This document shows, in pieces, positions 31,862-41,779 of a DNA stretch of 64,000 nt (position 1 is its first letter; each line of letters opens with the position of its first letter). The notes beneath the pieces were generated by a model, which worked only from the letters and a program-made list of their open reading frames with translations, was not told where the DNA came from and ran no database searches. This stretch comes from Ascarosepion bandense (lineage: Eukaryota > Mollusca > Cephalopoda > Sepiida > Sepiidae): positions 394,501-458,500 of the forward strand of contig JBBBDQ010001686.1 in the NCBI GenBank assembly GCA_037127315.1. The letters are read 5' to 3'. Made by a program: the position numbers and the translations under genes.

Positions 31862-32172
31862 ACGTGCGTTGTGGTACAGTGGATATCGGCTCGGAACGAG
31901 AAGCCGGGGAGCCGAGTTCGAATTCCAGCGGTAATCCATGGTAATCACTTACGCGCAAATACCCTTGAGAAAGGTATTAATCCGTCACTTCCGTCCAGTT
32001 ATGAGTTAAATAGTAGGACAGATTGGGTTCTATAGTCTTGGTCGGCAACCAGTCTACCGCAGAAAGCAATGGCAACCTACTGCGGGATAATCTTCTGCCC
32101 AGTCAGTCATATCTCTTTCGAGACATGATCACCCAAGCGTGTATCACGGGTGGCACTGAACGTGACTGACTG
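31862..32172 (+). repeat. tRNA SINE (family 1), full length
   Basis: Head 'GTGCGTTGTGGTACAGTGGA' (box A-like) and 'CCGAGTTCGAATTCCAG' (box B-like), body with 'ACCCTTGAGAAAGGTATTAA', central 'GCAATGGCAACCTACTGCGG', hairpin 'ATCTCTTTCGAGACATGAT', tail 'GTGACTGACTGAATATA'. About 310 bp. tRNA-derived SINEs with a shared central domain are known in cephalopods; assignment to a named family would need comparison. Confidence 0.75.
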
Positions 32173-32475
32173 AATATAATAGTTGGAAACATAATTAAGA
32201 CTTCTGCTTGTCGTAAAGTGGGGGATCATTTTTCTATTGTTTTGAAGTAATAAACTGATCACCCACTAATTATTACTTAATAATATAATACATCTCTTCC
32301 CACTTAAGCAATGAGACAAATAACAGGACAGATTTGGTTCTATAGCCTTGGTCGGTAACCAGTCTACCGCAGAAAGCAATGGCAACCTACTGCGGGATAA
32401 TCTTCTGCCCAGTCAGTCATATCTCTTTCGAGACATGATCACCCAAGCGTGTATCGCGCATGACATTCAAATGAC
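32173..32475 (+). repeat. Stem-loop segment plus second SINE (family 1) tail
   Basis: Hairpin 'AGTGGGGGATCAT'/'GATCACCCACT' at 32,216-32,270, then a SINE tail from 'AGACAAATAACAGGACAGAT' to 'TGACTGATTGAAT'. Same module as the 18.5-19.8 kb array, here in the plus orientation. Confidence 0.7.
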
Positions 32476-32552
32476 TGATTGAATCAAACACGGGTATCCG
32501 CTAAAAATAACGTTAATAATCAGATTAAAGAAATAATCCCTTAAACATATAT

Positions 32553-32745
32553 ACAGGAATCATTCGATTAATGTGCTTTCGAATAGTGTGCTAATTTCTT
32601 TGACGTACAAAAATTCGATTAGTACATACATCGAGCTAGATAAGGTAAAACAATCTTAAGTTTTACCATAATAAACAAAAACTAATTTTTTATAGTTGCT
32701 GATTAATTAAAAATGATCTAAAATTCAAAAATAGAAAATGGATTC
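32553..32745. repeat. Dispersed repeat, second copy of the 28,050 family
   Basis: Shares 'TCGATTAATGTGC', 'ACAAAAATTCGATTAGTACA' and 'AAACTAATTTTTTATAGTTG' with 28,050-28,235 in the same order. Confidence 0.5.
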
Positions 32746-32786
32746 CTATTTATTTGTCAAGTATTAAGTTAATTAAGTAATTATAA

Positions 32787-32963
32787 GACGTGCGTTTTAG
32801 TGCAATGTATATCGGCTCGAATCGATAAATCGGAGTGCGGAGTTCGAATTCCAGTGGAATTCGTTGCATTCTCTTATGCCTTGAGAAAGGTATTAATCCG
32901 ACTTTTTTCTCCCTCCGTAATGCGTGACTCTTCAGAAATGAATTGAGTTCTCTCGGTGACTTG

Positions 32964-32965
<2 letters not shown>
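32787..32965 (+). repeat. SINE family 1 head joined to a hammerhead-SINE body fragment
   Basis: 32,787-32,912 is a family-1 tRNA-like head ending after 'GAGAAAGGTATTAATCCG'. 32,916-32,965 is 'GTAATGCGTGACTCTTCAGA' from the copy-4 type hammerhead SINE body. The junction looks like a chimera or one insertion into another. Confidence 0.55.
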
Positions 32966-32966
<1 letters not shown>

Positions 32967-33006
<40 letters not shown>

Positions 33007-33328
33007 CGATTTTCTGCACTATTGTAATAACTACAACCTTGAAAATTCTGAATATCGTTTCTTATGTCTTTGTCTATGAGTGTATCAAATTTGATTAAAA
33101 TCGGACCACTCCTTCTATAACCCGATTTTTTCGATTATCGATTTTCGATATTTATCGGGGGTATCTCGACACAAAACATAGCTAAGAACACTCGCAGACG
33201 CTTATAGTACAAGTGTGTAAATAAAAAAAACGGTTCAGCCGTTTCAGAGGCTATAGGTAACGGACATACATACAGACACACACACACATACACACACAGA
33301 CAAAGTTCCATTTATAAATAAGTTTAGA
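32967..33328 (-). mobile_element. Helitron-like family A, 5' half
   Basis: Minus strand: from A|TC ('TCTAAACTTATTTATAAATG' at 33,309-33,328) to the internal (TA)n, where it stops. The 3' half is missing, so the break lies exactly in the microsatellite. Confidence 0.55.
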
Positions 33329-33568
33329 TTTACTAATTCGTTTTTAATCTTCTCATTCAAGTAATAATAAATCAAAATGGTTGATAACGGCCTGGCTTGG
33401 TTAATTTTACGTCATATCGTATGTGTGGCGCCAAAGTTTTTAACGGCAATTATTTAAATAATTTTTACAAGAAGTCCAAAGGAAATAAGCGCGATAGCCT
33501 GTTAATTTAGATTAGTTTCCTGTCTTTGAAACCCTCTTTAAATTGATGATATTAGCATGTCATTGTTA

Positions 33569-34191
33569 TCTATATATATAAAAGGCAATCTGTGAGTCTT
33601 TGTGAGACTGTTCTCTCTGCACGCCTACACTTTTTAAGCTACGCTATTCAAACCTTCTAGGGACACATGTCTACAGGGAAACCAGGTCGAGAAATACTTT
33701 TTGAGTTTTAAGTTCAGTAATTTTCCCTTTCGCACCTTTTGGCCAATGGGGCTGATTGTTTACTTTTGCTACGTAAAACCTCAAAGATCTGAGATGGTTG
33801 CTGAATTACATCACAGAAATCAAATCACACGTGTCAAAAGGAACTGAAATATTTAAAAAAATATCAGCCTATATAATTATTTTTTATTCCTCCGTTTTAG
33901 GTCACAGAAATCAAATCACACATGTCAAACGCCACTAAAATATTTTTTTTATAAAAAAAAGAAAAAAATGAACCTTTATATTTAAATTTTTATTCCGACA
34001 TTTTAAAAATTCATTTCGTCAACCAAAAAATCTGAATATTTTCCCCCAGCAATTTTGTAAATAAAAGAAATACATTTTTTACAAAAATTGTTTTTTCAAA
34101 CAAAAGCAAAATATGCAAAATAAAAAGTGGCATCTTCTCCTGCTATTAAAATGTTCTGAGTTGCACAGGCAACGCTGGGTTATGATGCTAG
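33569..34191 (+). mobile_element. Complete Helitron-like element (family B)
   Basis: 623 bp. Begins TC ('TCTATATATATAAAAGGCAA') after an A, ends with hairpin region 'TTGCACAGGCAACGCTGGGT' and 'TATGATGCTAG' before T. No inverted repeats, no target duplication, no ORF. The interior is AT-rich with 'TCACAGAAATCAAATCACAC' present twice, an internal duplication. Confidence 0.55.
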
Positions 34192-34225
34192 TAACATATC
34201 AACTTATGCAGAATATAGTATATAC

Positions 34226-34345
34226 GTTTTTGCTGTAGTCGATATAGGTTCGGAACGAGAAATCGGAGAGCTGAATACGAATTCCAGTTCAATTCGTTGA
34301 ATTCACTTAGGCGCAAGTACCCTTGGGAAATGTCCTTCGCTCTTC
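34226..34345 (+). repeat. SINE family 1 head fragment
   Basis: 'GTCGATATAGGTTCGGAACG' and 'TACGAATTCCAGTTCAATTC' correspond to the tRNA-like head and start of the body. Truncated at 'CCCTTGGGAAATG'. Confidence 0.55.
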
Positions 34346-34496
34346 AACCTCTCTGACATTTGGCTGATTCCGCCATCGTTGTGTTATTGATCTCGCATTA
34401 GCCAAATCAGGACCGCTTATAACCACTTGATGAAGACAGACCAGTCTTACCAGGGATTTGTATATGATAAAAAATCAGATTCAAGACAGCAACGAC

Positions 34497-34500
<4 letters not shown>

Positions 34501-34531
<31 letters not shown>

Positions 34532-34656
34532 TATCGATGCAGCAAGTAATTTTCAAAACATATGCTGTTAAATATAAGAGACAATGAATGTCTATTATGT
34601 TTAATCATGAACCGTTCTAAACGTCGTATTTTTGCTTTAATTTCAGTTGAAAAAAC

Positions 34657-34743
<87 letters not shown>
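34501..34743. repeat. (TA)n microsatellites
   Basis: Pure TA at 34,501-34,529 and a long pure run at 34,662-34,743. The intervening sequence is unrecognised. Confidence 0.9.
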
Positions 34744-34747
<4 letters not shown>

Positions 34748-34762
34748 ACGTCTGATCAAGAG

Positions 34763-34857
34763 GCTATTCATGGTCGAGTGGTTAAGACAGTACCAGATCA
34801 AATGGTAGCTTTCCCTATGTAAATAGGGGTCGCAGGTTCGAATCCTGCTGGATAGCA
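34763..34857 (+). tRNA. tRNA-Ser-like sequence with long variable arm (SINE head)
   Basis: Folds as a class II tRNA: acceptor CTATTCA/TGGATAG (7 bp, extendable by G-C), D-arm GTC/GAC around 'GAGTGGTTAA', anticodon stem TACCA/TGGTA with loop GATCAAA, variable arm CCCTAT-GTAA-ATAGGG, T-arm GCAGG-TTCGAAT-CCTGC. The anticodon position reads TCA and base 33 is A, not T, so it is unlikely to work as a normal tRNA. The downstream body recurs at 29.05-29.36 kb, so I read it as the head of a SINE. Confidence 0.55.
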
Positions 34858-35047
34858 CACATTTTCGTCATAAAAATTTATCGTGAAATAATCAGGCCGG
34901 TAGATATAAATATAAAATACTGTTTAATTAAAAACAGAATATCTACTTAAATACGAGTATCGGTAAAAATAATGTCCAAAATAATTCATTACAAATTGTC
35001 AGTTGCTTATTACCAAGTTTCGTTAAATTTCGTTAATTTCTGTAACA

Positions 35048-35058
<11 letters not shown>
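34858..35058 (+). repeat. tRNA SINE (family 4) body
   Basis: 'CACATTTTCGTCATAAAAAT' through 'TCAGGCCGGTAGATATAAAT' to 'TACCAAGTTTCGTTAAATTT', ending in (TA)n at 35,053-35,081. Matches both arms of the palindrome at 29.05-29.36 kb. Confidence 0.6.
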
Positions 35059-35084
<26 letters not shown>

Positions 35085-35085
<1 letters not shown>

Positions 35086-35510
35086 ATAACTACAAGATTG
35101 CAAGCAAGTCAAAACCAGTGACGAAAAAAATCAGTGGCTGATATTCAGTAGAATATCCATGTTGTATTATTTCTACCGGACGATCAGTTGGTTTAATTTG
35201 GAATCATTTGGAATATTTCTTTCTTCCGTCTTCTTCGTCTTATTTCTAGAAGCAGGCGAGTTTTTCAGGTTTCTGTATTATTCAAACATCTTCCCAAATT
35301 GTCTCTCGAAGATCAGGGTGCCCCACTGATTAAATTCGTCTTGCACTCTGATTTTGTTAAACAACTCTCAGACCTGGGTCGGAAAGAATGTTCTCATCCA
35401 CATCACTGTATAACCCTCGAAATGAAAACAATTACATTTATCCATTTCGGCTTCACACCCCCTCTTACTGTCTGACTGCTCTTATCAACTTTTCTGGTAA
35501 TCCAGTACAC
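35085..35510. other. Non-coding stretch, nothing recognised
   Basis: No repeat family of the window identified and no credible ORF. Confidence 0.4.
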
Positions 35511-35514
35511 AGGA

Positions 35515-35612
35515 AATTCCACAGAGAGGAAGTGCGAGAAAAGCAGCTGTTGAAGTAGAATTTGCATTTAAATTTTTATTCGTTTCAGGGTAAAATGGTG
35601 GGACCTAGTGTG
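35515..35612 (-). repeat. CR1/L2-like LINE fragment
   Basis: Minus-strand codons from the 'HHFTLKRIKI' region to LWN ('GGTGGGACCTAGTGTGC' and 'GGAAATTCCACAGAGAGGAA' on plus). Confidence 0.6.
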
Positions 35613-36090
35613 CGTTGATAGCCATGCACACTTCTCAGAAAAAACGCTTGTTGAAAATACATGTATACTTAGACAAGAAAATAATAAACGAAAACTCAAA
35701 ATCCTAGAAGCTATCTACATCAAACAGCTTAAACTTAGCCTAAATAAAATACATTTCGATATCTCTACTAACATACTCCAATATCTGTAATCGACGGGAG
35801 AGGTCATACTTACTACGCTTGCCCCCTCTACCCATAGTAGTAGTAGCTTGCAGACCAATCTTCTCATGCCACTATACCCTCATGTGACCAAGAACCACAC
35901 CACCACCATTTTGTTACAGTCTGCGGCCTTCCGGCGCGTTAAAAATGGACTTATCTCTTTGGTTTAATTTTCTTTGTTTAATTCCACTTTGTTAATAAAT
36001 GAAATGTTCTATGGTTCACTATATGTGAAACGTTCATTCTTTGATAATGGCTTATGTAAGCCGAAAGCTCAGACCTGATAAAAAAAATCA
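35613..36090 (+). pseudogene. Penelope-like element C-terminus and 3' region
   Basis: The ORF tail (35,608-35,790) ends 'KRKLKILEAIYIKQLKLSLN' and 'DISTNILQYL', resembling the extreme C-terminus of Penelope-like (PLE) proteins downstream of the GIY-YIG domain, where an I/L-E-A/S-I-Y-I-K motif followed by LN is common. The following GC-richer UTR ends with 'TTATGTAAGCCGAAAGCTCA', a PLE-like 3' feature. The reverse transcriptase is absent. Assignment rests on motif resemblance. Confidence 0.45.
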
Positions 36091-36238
36091 ACAATTACTG
36101 CGATTTCTTGTCGTCTTTTAACGATAGCACAATCAAGCTTATCAGATTATACGAAAGGATCCTACACAAAATGAATAGACAAAACTTGTCTGTATTATTC
36201 AACGAAACCTGTATTAATGAAAAATGCTGCCAAAATAC

Positions 36239-36261
36239 AAACACACACACACACACACACA

Positions 36262-36296
<35 letters not shown>

Positions 36297-36310
36297 TATA
36301 TATATATAGT
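36239..36310. repeat. (CA)n(TA)n microsatellite
   Basis: CA units to 36,263, then TA units with one GATA interruption. Confidence 0.9.
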
Positions 36311-36344
36311 GATGATCATCCACGTATACTGTCTTAATATGTAT

Positions 36345-37006
36345 AGGAAAGAATATTAATAAAAAGTTTTGAATTTAAAAATATACTTTTTTTTAACAGT
36401 ATTTGTTTATTTTTATTATATTTTATATTTCAGACCGCCCTCGGTCCTTCATCAGAAACAAGTGATTTTTAAATTTGAATTAGAAACGTATTTCACGATA
36501 GCGTCCGAATATTTTTTGTTTACATCACGTGGTGTGTTTGTTCACAACATGCGGCATGTCCGTAGAGAAAGTCTGTTTGTTTTAGATAAAAATTTCTTGG
36601 ACTATCTGAAAAAAAATGTTTAGCTATTGAAATATTTGTAAAGATTCAACACACCTAAGTCCCTATTTAACCCTAGCTTGTGTGATTTAATTTTAAAATC
36701 CAGTATGTTTCTTTCTTTCTGCGTGTGTATGTAGAACTAAAATTGGAGTCTATTAGTAAACATTTGCAATTTTCTAAAGTATGATCAGGTTGATTAAAAT
36801 GGGCTGCAATTGGGGAGTATACATTTTTTGTCGTATATTTAGTTTGTGATTATTGAAGCGAAATCTAAAGCTATTACCGGATTCGCCGATATATCCACTG
36901 TTGGGCAAATTGAATATCTGAAATATAAAATATAATAAAAATAAACAAATACTGTTCAAAAAAGTACATTTTTAAATTCAAAACTTTTTATTAATATTCT
37001 TTCCTA
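36345..37006. repeat. Inverted Penelope-like segment with 89-bp arms
   Basis: 36,345-36,433 and 36,918-37,006 are near-perfect reverse complements ('TATTAATAAAAAGTTTTGAA' ... 'TTTTATATTTCAG'). Inside, each arm continues differently: the left into 'CGCCCTCGGTCCTTCATCAG', a PLE-like motif, the right into the GIY-YIG remnant. The shared arm ends in a pyrimidine-rich tract plus CAG. Confidence 0.65.
36774..36917 (-). pseudogene. Penelope-like GIY-YIG endonuclease fragment
   Basis: The minus strand translates to 'SGYIGESGNSFRFRFNNHKL' and 'NIRQK'. This is the second half of a GIY-YIG motif (Y-I-G), the conserved arginine in 'FRFRFNNH' and the following histidine, as in PLE endonucleases. The preceding GIY/VVY half and cysteines are missing upstream, replaced by the inverted arm. 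No active-site glutamate segment remains. Confidence 0.6.
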
Positions 37007-37256
37007 TATATATATACATTTCGATCTGACGAGGCTATTTAAAATCAAGAATCTAGTTTTTAGGTTAATATTTTATTTTGTAGTAATTGACGGTACCAGC
37101 GTAACTACTTCTGGAACAGCCTTTCCTGTGTTCAATTTTCTTGCCTTCTATACTGAATTTGTTATAACTGATCTATAAATTGGAGCATTTAAAGTGAAGA
37201 GACATTTTTAAGAATATCTCTTAAGTACGTAGATTAATGTTTTGGCTCTGTAGCAA

Positions 37257-37700
37257 AAACTGAATCCATGGTCATCAGCAAAAAGAGCAGCCTAAAATGC
37301 CAAAATACACGCGAAGGATACTAAAATCAAGCAGATACAAAAATTTAAATACCAGGGAAGTGTTCGAACAGAAGGGCAACACAGAAATCCGAAGGCAAAT
37401 TGGCATGGCAAAGGACGCATTTCAGAAGCTGAGTAGAGTATTAAGAGACAGGAAAATTTGTCTAGCAACAAAGAAGAGAGTACTAGAGAACCTGATACTC
37501 ACATGCCAGATAGAGGGGGAAAGAGACTGGGCAAAGCAGCTGATAACATATATGAATGGTCTGAGCTGGTGGATGGCAGAATGAGGGTTGTGTGGTGTAA
37601 CAGAAGAAAGCGTGCTAAGAGCTTACCAATGCTAGGGAGACGTGGAAAGCCATGATCGACTACGTCCTGAAAAGACAGGGCACACAGAAAAAGAATACAT
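37257..37700 (+). pseudogene. RTE-clade LINE fragment with internal deletion
   Basis: Encodes 'TEIRRQIGMAKDAFQKLSRV', 'RKICLATKKRVL', then jumps directly to 'ENLILTCQIEGERDWAKQLI', losing the Y-G-S-E-C-W to G-H-V-M-R section, and ends near 'KAMIDYVLKRQGT' with tail 'CACACAGAAAAAGAAT'. Confidence 0.75.
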
Positions 37701-37825
37701 ATGCCAACTGTTTATAAAAAATTATAATGTGGGATAAAATGGGGGATCAATTCTATATTATGATCAATATCCAAACTGATCCCTCATTTTCTGGCCATGG
37801 TAGTTTCTATACATTTATATTCTAG
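37701..37825. repeat. Stem-loop spacer between RTE copies
   Basis: 'ATGCCAACTGTTTATAAAAA', hairpin 'AAAATGGGGGATCAATTC'/'AAACTGATCCCTCATTTT', then 'TTTCTATACATTTATATTCT'. Near-identical to the 52,000-52,150 spacer, which lies on the opposite strand. Confidence 0.65.
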
Positions 37826-37980
37826 ATTTATGGAATTGAGCTAGTGGATGGCAGAGCGGGGTTTGGGTGGTGTAACAGGAGAAAGCGTGCTAAGAGCCAC
37901 CAGGGATAGGGAGACGTGGAAAGCCATGATCGCCTACGTCCTGAGAGTATAAGGCCCATAGAAGAGAAAGAAACAATTAG
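37826..37980 (+). pseudogene. RTE-clade LINE, last codons and 3' end
   Basis: Holds the 'LVDGRAGFGWC' and 'KAMIAYVLRV' equivalents and tail 'CATAGAAGAGAAAGAAACAA'. The start at 'TGGAATTGAGCTAGTGGATG' is the same truncation point as in the 52-kb locus. Confidence 0.65.
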
Positions 37981-38215
37981 CAGTGCTGAATCTAACAAAC
38001 CCTAGCACAGCCTATCCTATGTTCAATTTCCTTACCTCGGAATTGATTATAACTGATATATAAACCGAGTTATTTGTAGTGAAGAGGGCATTTACGAACA
38101 TGAGTAGAGTTTTAGGTTAAAGTTTGGTGTTGTTGAGTGAAACTAACCCTAACGACTAATATTACATGTTCAATTTCTTTATTTTCTTTTTAATTTTTAA
38201 ATTTTTAATTTTAAT

Positions 38216-38730
38216 AATTTTATTCCAAGCAAGGCGAGGTTGTAAAAAATACTAGGTTGGGAAACTGGCGCAAGATATCCTTCTCTCAATGAGGGTGAAT
38301 GGGCCTTCTTAAGCCGTGGTAGGCAAACCATCTAGTGATGGTGTCACGATAAGAATGCCCTTGGTTGCTCTAGCGAAGCATCAACTATTCAGCTACTGAC
38401 AAGATTTTGAATCTCGGCTGAGGCTGCAGAATGATGATGACTTAAGAAAGTTAAAGTTTTAGACATGCGGAAAGTGACGACAAAGATGAACCAGCTACAG
38501 CGGGTGAAAGAGAAAGGGTAAGAAAAGGATATGAACACAGGAGTGAAGACAGTTGCGAAAGCAAAAAAAAAAAAAAAGGTAAAGAACTAAATACACGGGG
38601 TGATGTAGAAAGGGCTGTAGCTAAGTGGACAAGAGATGGGAATTGACTTTGCATTTAAATTCCTGGAGGCTGTAGCCGTCAGGAAAGCAAGTATATGAAA
38701 GAGAGTTCCACAGGCGGTAAGCGCTAGAAA
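38216..38730 (-). repeat. CR1/L2-like LINE 3' end with a 170-bp insertion
   Basis: Minus-strand LINE 3' end: tail 'TTATTCCAAGCAAGGC' at 38,220, UTR from about 38,450, and 'GAGTTCCACAGGCGGTAAGC' at the LWNSLP position. Between 38,262 and 38,440 lies unrelated sequence ('AGCCGTGGTAGGCAAACCAT', 'AGATTTTGAATCTCGGCTGA'), possibly another SINE; the second motif is box B-like. Confidence 0.6.
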
Positions 38731-39002
38731 AGAACTCCCTACGCCAATTTATTTGAAGTATACAGTCTTTATTATTTCGGGTAGATATCATCACTTCTTT
38801 CAGTTTAATTCCAGATTATATCCTCTGATTTAAAAAGCTTTATCTTGGTTCCTCTTTACTGAATCACTGAAATCATTATAATGGCTGCTCTCAAAGTCAG
38901 CATTGCGTAGAGATGGAACGACCAAATAAACGTTTATATCTACTTCATCGTCGGAGGGTTATTGATGTTCGCTTTCTTTTACTGGGCCTAGAAAGTAGTT
39001 AA

Positions 39003-39340
39003 ATATCCCGACTTGGCAGCACAGATACAGTCACATTCTCACCGGCGCAATGTGGCTTCTCTCTGTCTCTTCTATGAATACTTTAACGGCTTCAGCTCCG
39101 ATGAACATAGCCCTCTGGTTCCCTCTATGTATGAATTTACGTGAGGCACAAGATTAGCAACTAGGTCCCACCATTTTACTGTGAAACCAATAAAATATAA
39201 ACGCAAATTCTACTTCATCAGCTTCTTTTCTCGCACTTCCTCTCTGTGGAATTCTATTCCGTTTACTTGCTTCCGCGGCAGCTACAATCTTCATGAGTTT
39301 AAGTATAAAGTCAATAGTCATCTGCTATCTTGCTAACTTA

Positions 39341-39382
<42 letters not shown>

Positions 39383-39560
39383 ATCTCAGGCTCCTTTTTC
39401 TGCTAATTCTACTCTCATCAGTATTCTCATCCTTCTCTTACCCACTTCCTGACCCCCTTATAACCTGTTACTTATTTTTATAACTTTCGTCCTATGTAAC
39501 CCCCTGCAAAACAGTGGCAGTAAAATGCCTTGCTTGGGGCGATATGATTATTTTTAAAAA
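39003..39560 (+). pseudogene. CR1/L2-like LINE RT C-terminus
   Basis: 'HSHRRNVASLCLFYEYFNGF' equivalent, then an in-frame stop where the family has TRDTR, 'TKSHHFTVKPIKYKRKFYFI', a degraded LWNSLP, and a 3' UTR in which a (CT)n tract (39,343-39,383) has expanded. Ends 'TTGCTTGGGGCGATATGATT'. Confidence 0.7.
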
Positions 39561-39696
39561 ATTCTATACATTTATATTGCAGAGAATGTAAATAAATTTA
39601 AAAGACATGCATGTGTAGCTAATCAGTATTTCATTTACTGATTAATTCGTTTTCTACGGCTTATCAACAGACAATAAATTATTATGTAAATATAAG

Positions 39697-39845
39697 ATGG
39701 GGGAATCAATTTTATATTGCAATCAATATATGAATTGATCCCTCACTTTATGACCACAGTCATCCTTCTCTTACCCACTTCTTGACACCCCCTATAACCT
39801 ATAAACTGTCACTTTTTCTCATAGCGATATGATTATAAAAAAAGA
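39697..39845. repeat. Stem-loop element followed by LINE 3' fragment
   Basis: Hairpin 'GGGGGAATCAATT'/'AATTGATCCCTC' at 39,697-39,750, then a LINE 3' UTR piece to 'GCGATATGATTATAAAAAAA'. Confidence 0.55.
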
Positions 39846-40509
39846 AGTAATGATAACCATCATTTTAAGAATCGTACATAAGTCAGCCTTGCGCTGAGAT
39901 GAAACAACCAAGGAAATGTGCGTACTTACCCCATTGTTCGAGGTTTTCTGCATGGTTATAGTATATCCGTTTTCTTTTACTGGGTCTAGAAGTTAGGATA
40001 AGGAAGAATAAAGATCGTTATAACGGGTGTGTTTCTTGTCAACCTTGCGCACAGTTGGAACAACCAAAAAATATCTTGACTTACTTTATAGGTAGGGGTT
40101 TTGGAAGCCACGCACGAACGCCATCCGTCCAAAAGTAAAAAAAAAGAGAGTCAGTCATCAGTGACCGAGGAAACAAATTGGGACCGCCTATTTTTTATAT
40201 ATTGCTACATCTGGAAGCAAGGCAGGAAAAGAGAGTTCTTCTGGAAAATGTTTGTCTTTTTATAGTTTAAACCAGTGTCACCTAACGGCGCTTTGACCAA
40301 TGGAAATAATACATGCAAAATAATTCTATTTCTGGTTCCTTTACTCATTGCATCATGAGAAAAAATATTTTTTACTATTTTTTACGAAACTGTACTTATT
40401 TTCTTTTCCTTTTATTTTGCATTGTTTTTACTATATTATTTTTTATTATAACATTTATCGGTTTTATATCATTTTCCCACAAACCATTTATTTAATTTAC
40501 CGAGATAGA

Positions 40510-40526
40510 TTATTCTCGTTCTACTA

Positions 40527-40579
<53 letters not shown>

Positions 40580-40672
40580 AGATGACTAATGTAGTGTATG
40601 AATTACAATGCACTCTACAAGATTGTGTTTCTTGCCATAAATCAATTACCTATATTGGCCATACTACTGCTT
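40510..40672 (+). pseudogene. Penelope-like GIY-YIG N-terminal fragment
   Basis: Following (TA)n at 40,530-40,575, the plus strand encodes 'EMTNVVYELQCTLQDCVSCH' and 'KSITYIGHTTA', then a stop. The V-V-Y...C...C...Y-I-G arrangement is that of the cysteine-bearing start of the PLE GIY-YIG domain. The rest of the endonuclease is gone. Confidence 0.6.
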
Positions 40673-40821
40673 AGTAAGCGTCCTACATACCACCTATCAA
40701 ATAATAATAGGGAAAGAAAAAAATTTGATAACTCATAACTTAAATGAGCCCTTTATTTAAAAATCCAAAAATACTATTTAAATCCCAATATCAAATGCAT
40801 CTTGCTATAAAAGAAGCACTC

Positions 40822-41016
40822 TATACTACTGGCCATAATTATTAGGCCACTCCAGGGTTTGAAACAAATGATGTATTTCATTCTATTTTTACTGTTTATT
40901 GCCAAATTAATAATTGTAAATAAAAATAGAATGGTTCTTTTGTTAATATTGCATAATAACATGTGCAACAAATGAATTTCTAAAAAACCGGGGTGACCTA
41001 ATAATTATGGCCGGTA

Positions 41017-41021
<5 letters not shown>
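40822..41021. mobile_element. Complete short Tc1/mariner-type MITE
   Basis: Terminal inverted repeats of about 30 bp: left 'ACTACTGGCCATAATTATTA', right 'TAATAATTATGGCCGGTAGT', flanked by TA. About 200 bp, no transposase. The subterminal parts are also inverted ('GTTTATTGCCAAATTAATAA'). This copy defines the family ends. Confidence 0.75.

Positions 41022-41070
<49 letters not shown>
41022..41070. repeat. (TA)n microsatellite
   Basis: Pure TA directly between the MITE end and the LINE 3' tail. Confidence 0.9.
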
Positions 41071-41071
<1 letters not shown>

Positions 41072-41073
<2 letters not shown>

Positions 41074-41350
41074 ATCATATCACCCGAAGCAAGGCAGTCC
41101 ACTGCCACTATAGCGCAGGGGGTTACATAGAGCGATTGGGTATAGGAAATGTCAGAGGGAGGGTGACAGACGAGTTAGGAGGTACGTAGGGAGAGCGTTG
41201 GAGGGAATGGCTGCGAGTTAGTGTGTTAGGAGGTGTCTATTGACCTTACATTTAAACTCCTGGTGGTTGTAGCCGTCTGGGAAGCAATTCCACAGGCGGG
41301 AAGTGCGAGAAAAGAAGCTGTTGGAGTAGAAATTGCGGTTACATTTCATC
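41072..41350 (-). repeat. CR1/L2-like LINE 3' end
   Basis: Minus strand, from tail 'CACCCGAAGCAAGGCAGTCC' to the 'RNFYSNSFFSRTSRLWN' region ('CCACAGGCGGGAAGTGCGAG' on plus). Confidence 0.7.
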
Positions 41351-41394
41351 ACACTTTATATATTTTTAATGAAACTTACATATAAGTAGAGGTA

Positions 41395-41776
41395 TAAGTA
41401 TGTAGGCCATCCAAGTGTTTATAAAAAAGTGATGTATTTCATACTATTTTTTAGTATTTATTGCCAACTGAATAAAAATAGAATGGTTATTGTGTTAATA
41501 TTGCGCAATAATATGTGCATCAAATGAATTTATAAATATTTAATAATTACTTATATTGCATTTTCATCAATGAAAGAATGAAAAAATTTAAGGTGATTTG
41601 GACGAGTTTATCTTTGCTTCCTTGCCTTTTAAATTTTGTAAAGTAATAATAATAAAAGAAAAAAGAATCATTCTATTTTCATTTGGCAATAAATACTATA
41701 AATAAATAGTATGATTTACATCATTTCTTTTAAAAACAACTGGGTAGGCCTAATAATTATGAACGGTAGTGTATGT
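41395..41776. mobile_element. Tc1/mariner-type MITE, long form
   Basis: Ends 'GTAGGCCATCCAAGTG' and 'TAGGCCTAATAATTATGAAC', with inverted arms containing 'TAGTATTTATTGCCAACTGA' and its complement. Same family as 2,370-2,750 but about 380 bp, so at least two size classes exist (200 and 380 bp). Confidence 0.65.
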
Positions 41777-41779
41777 CAA

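Larger units (their letters stand above)
38880..40095. repeat. Local dispersed repeat, three copies
   Basis: 'AAGTCAGCATTGCGTAGAGA' with 'TTTCTTTTACTGGGCCTAGA' at 38,896-38,997 recurs at 39,872-39,998 and partly at 40,033-40,090. The copies flank the LINE at 39,003-39,560. Unit type unknown. Confidence 0.5.

Noticed and set aside
34763..34857. Functional suppressor or selenocysteine tRNA
   Set aside because: The anticodon triplet TCA is suggestive, but base 33 is not T, the acceptor/T-stem geometry is that of serine tRNA, and the sequence continues into a dispersed repeat.
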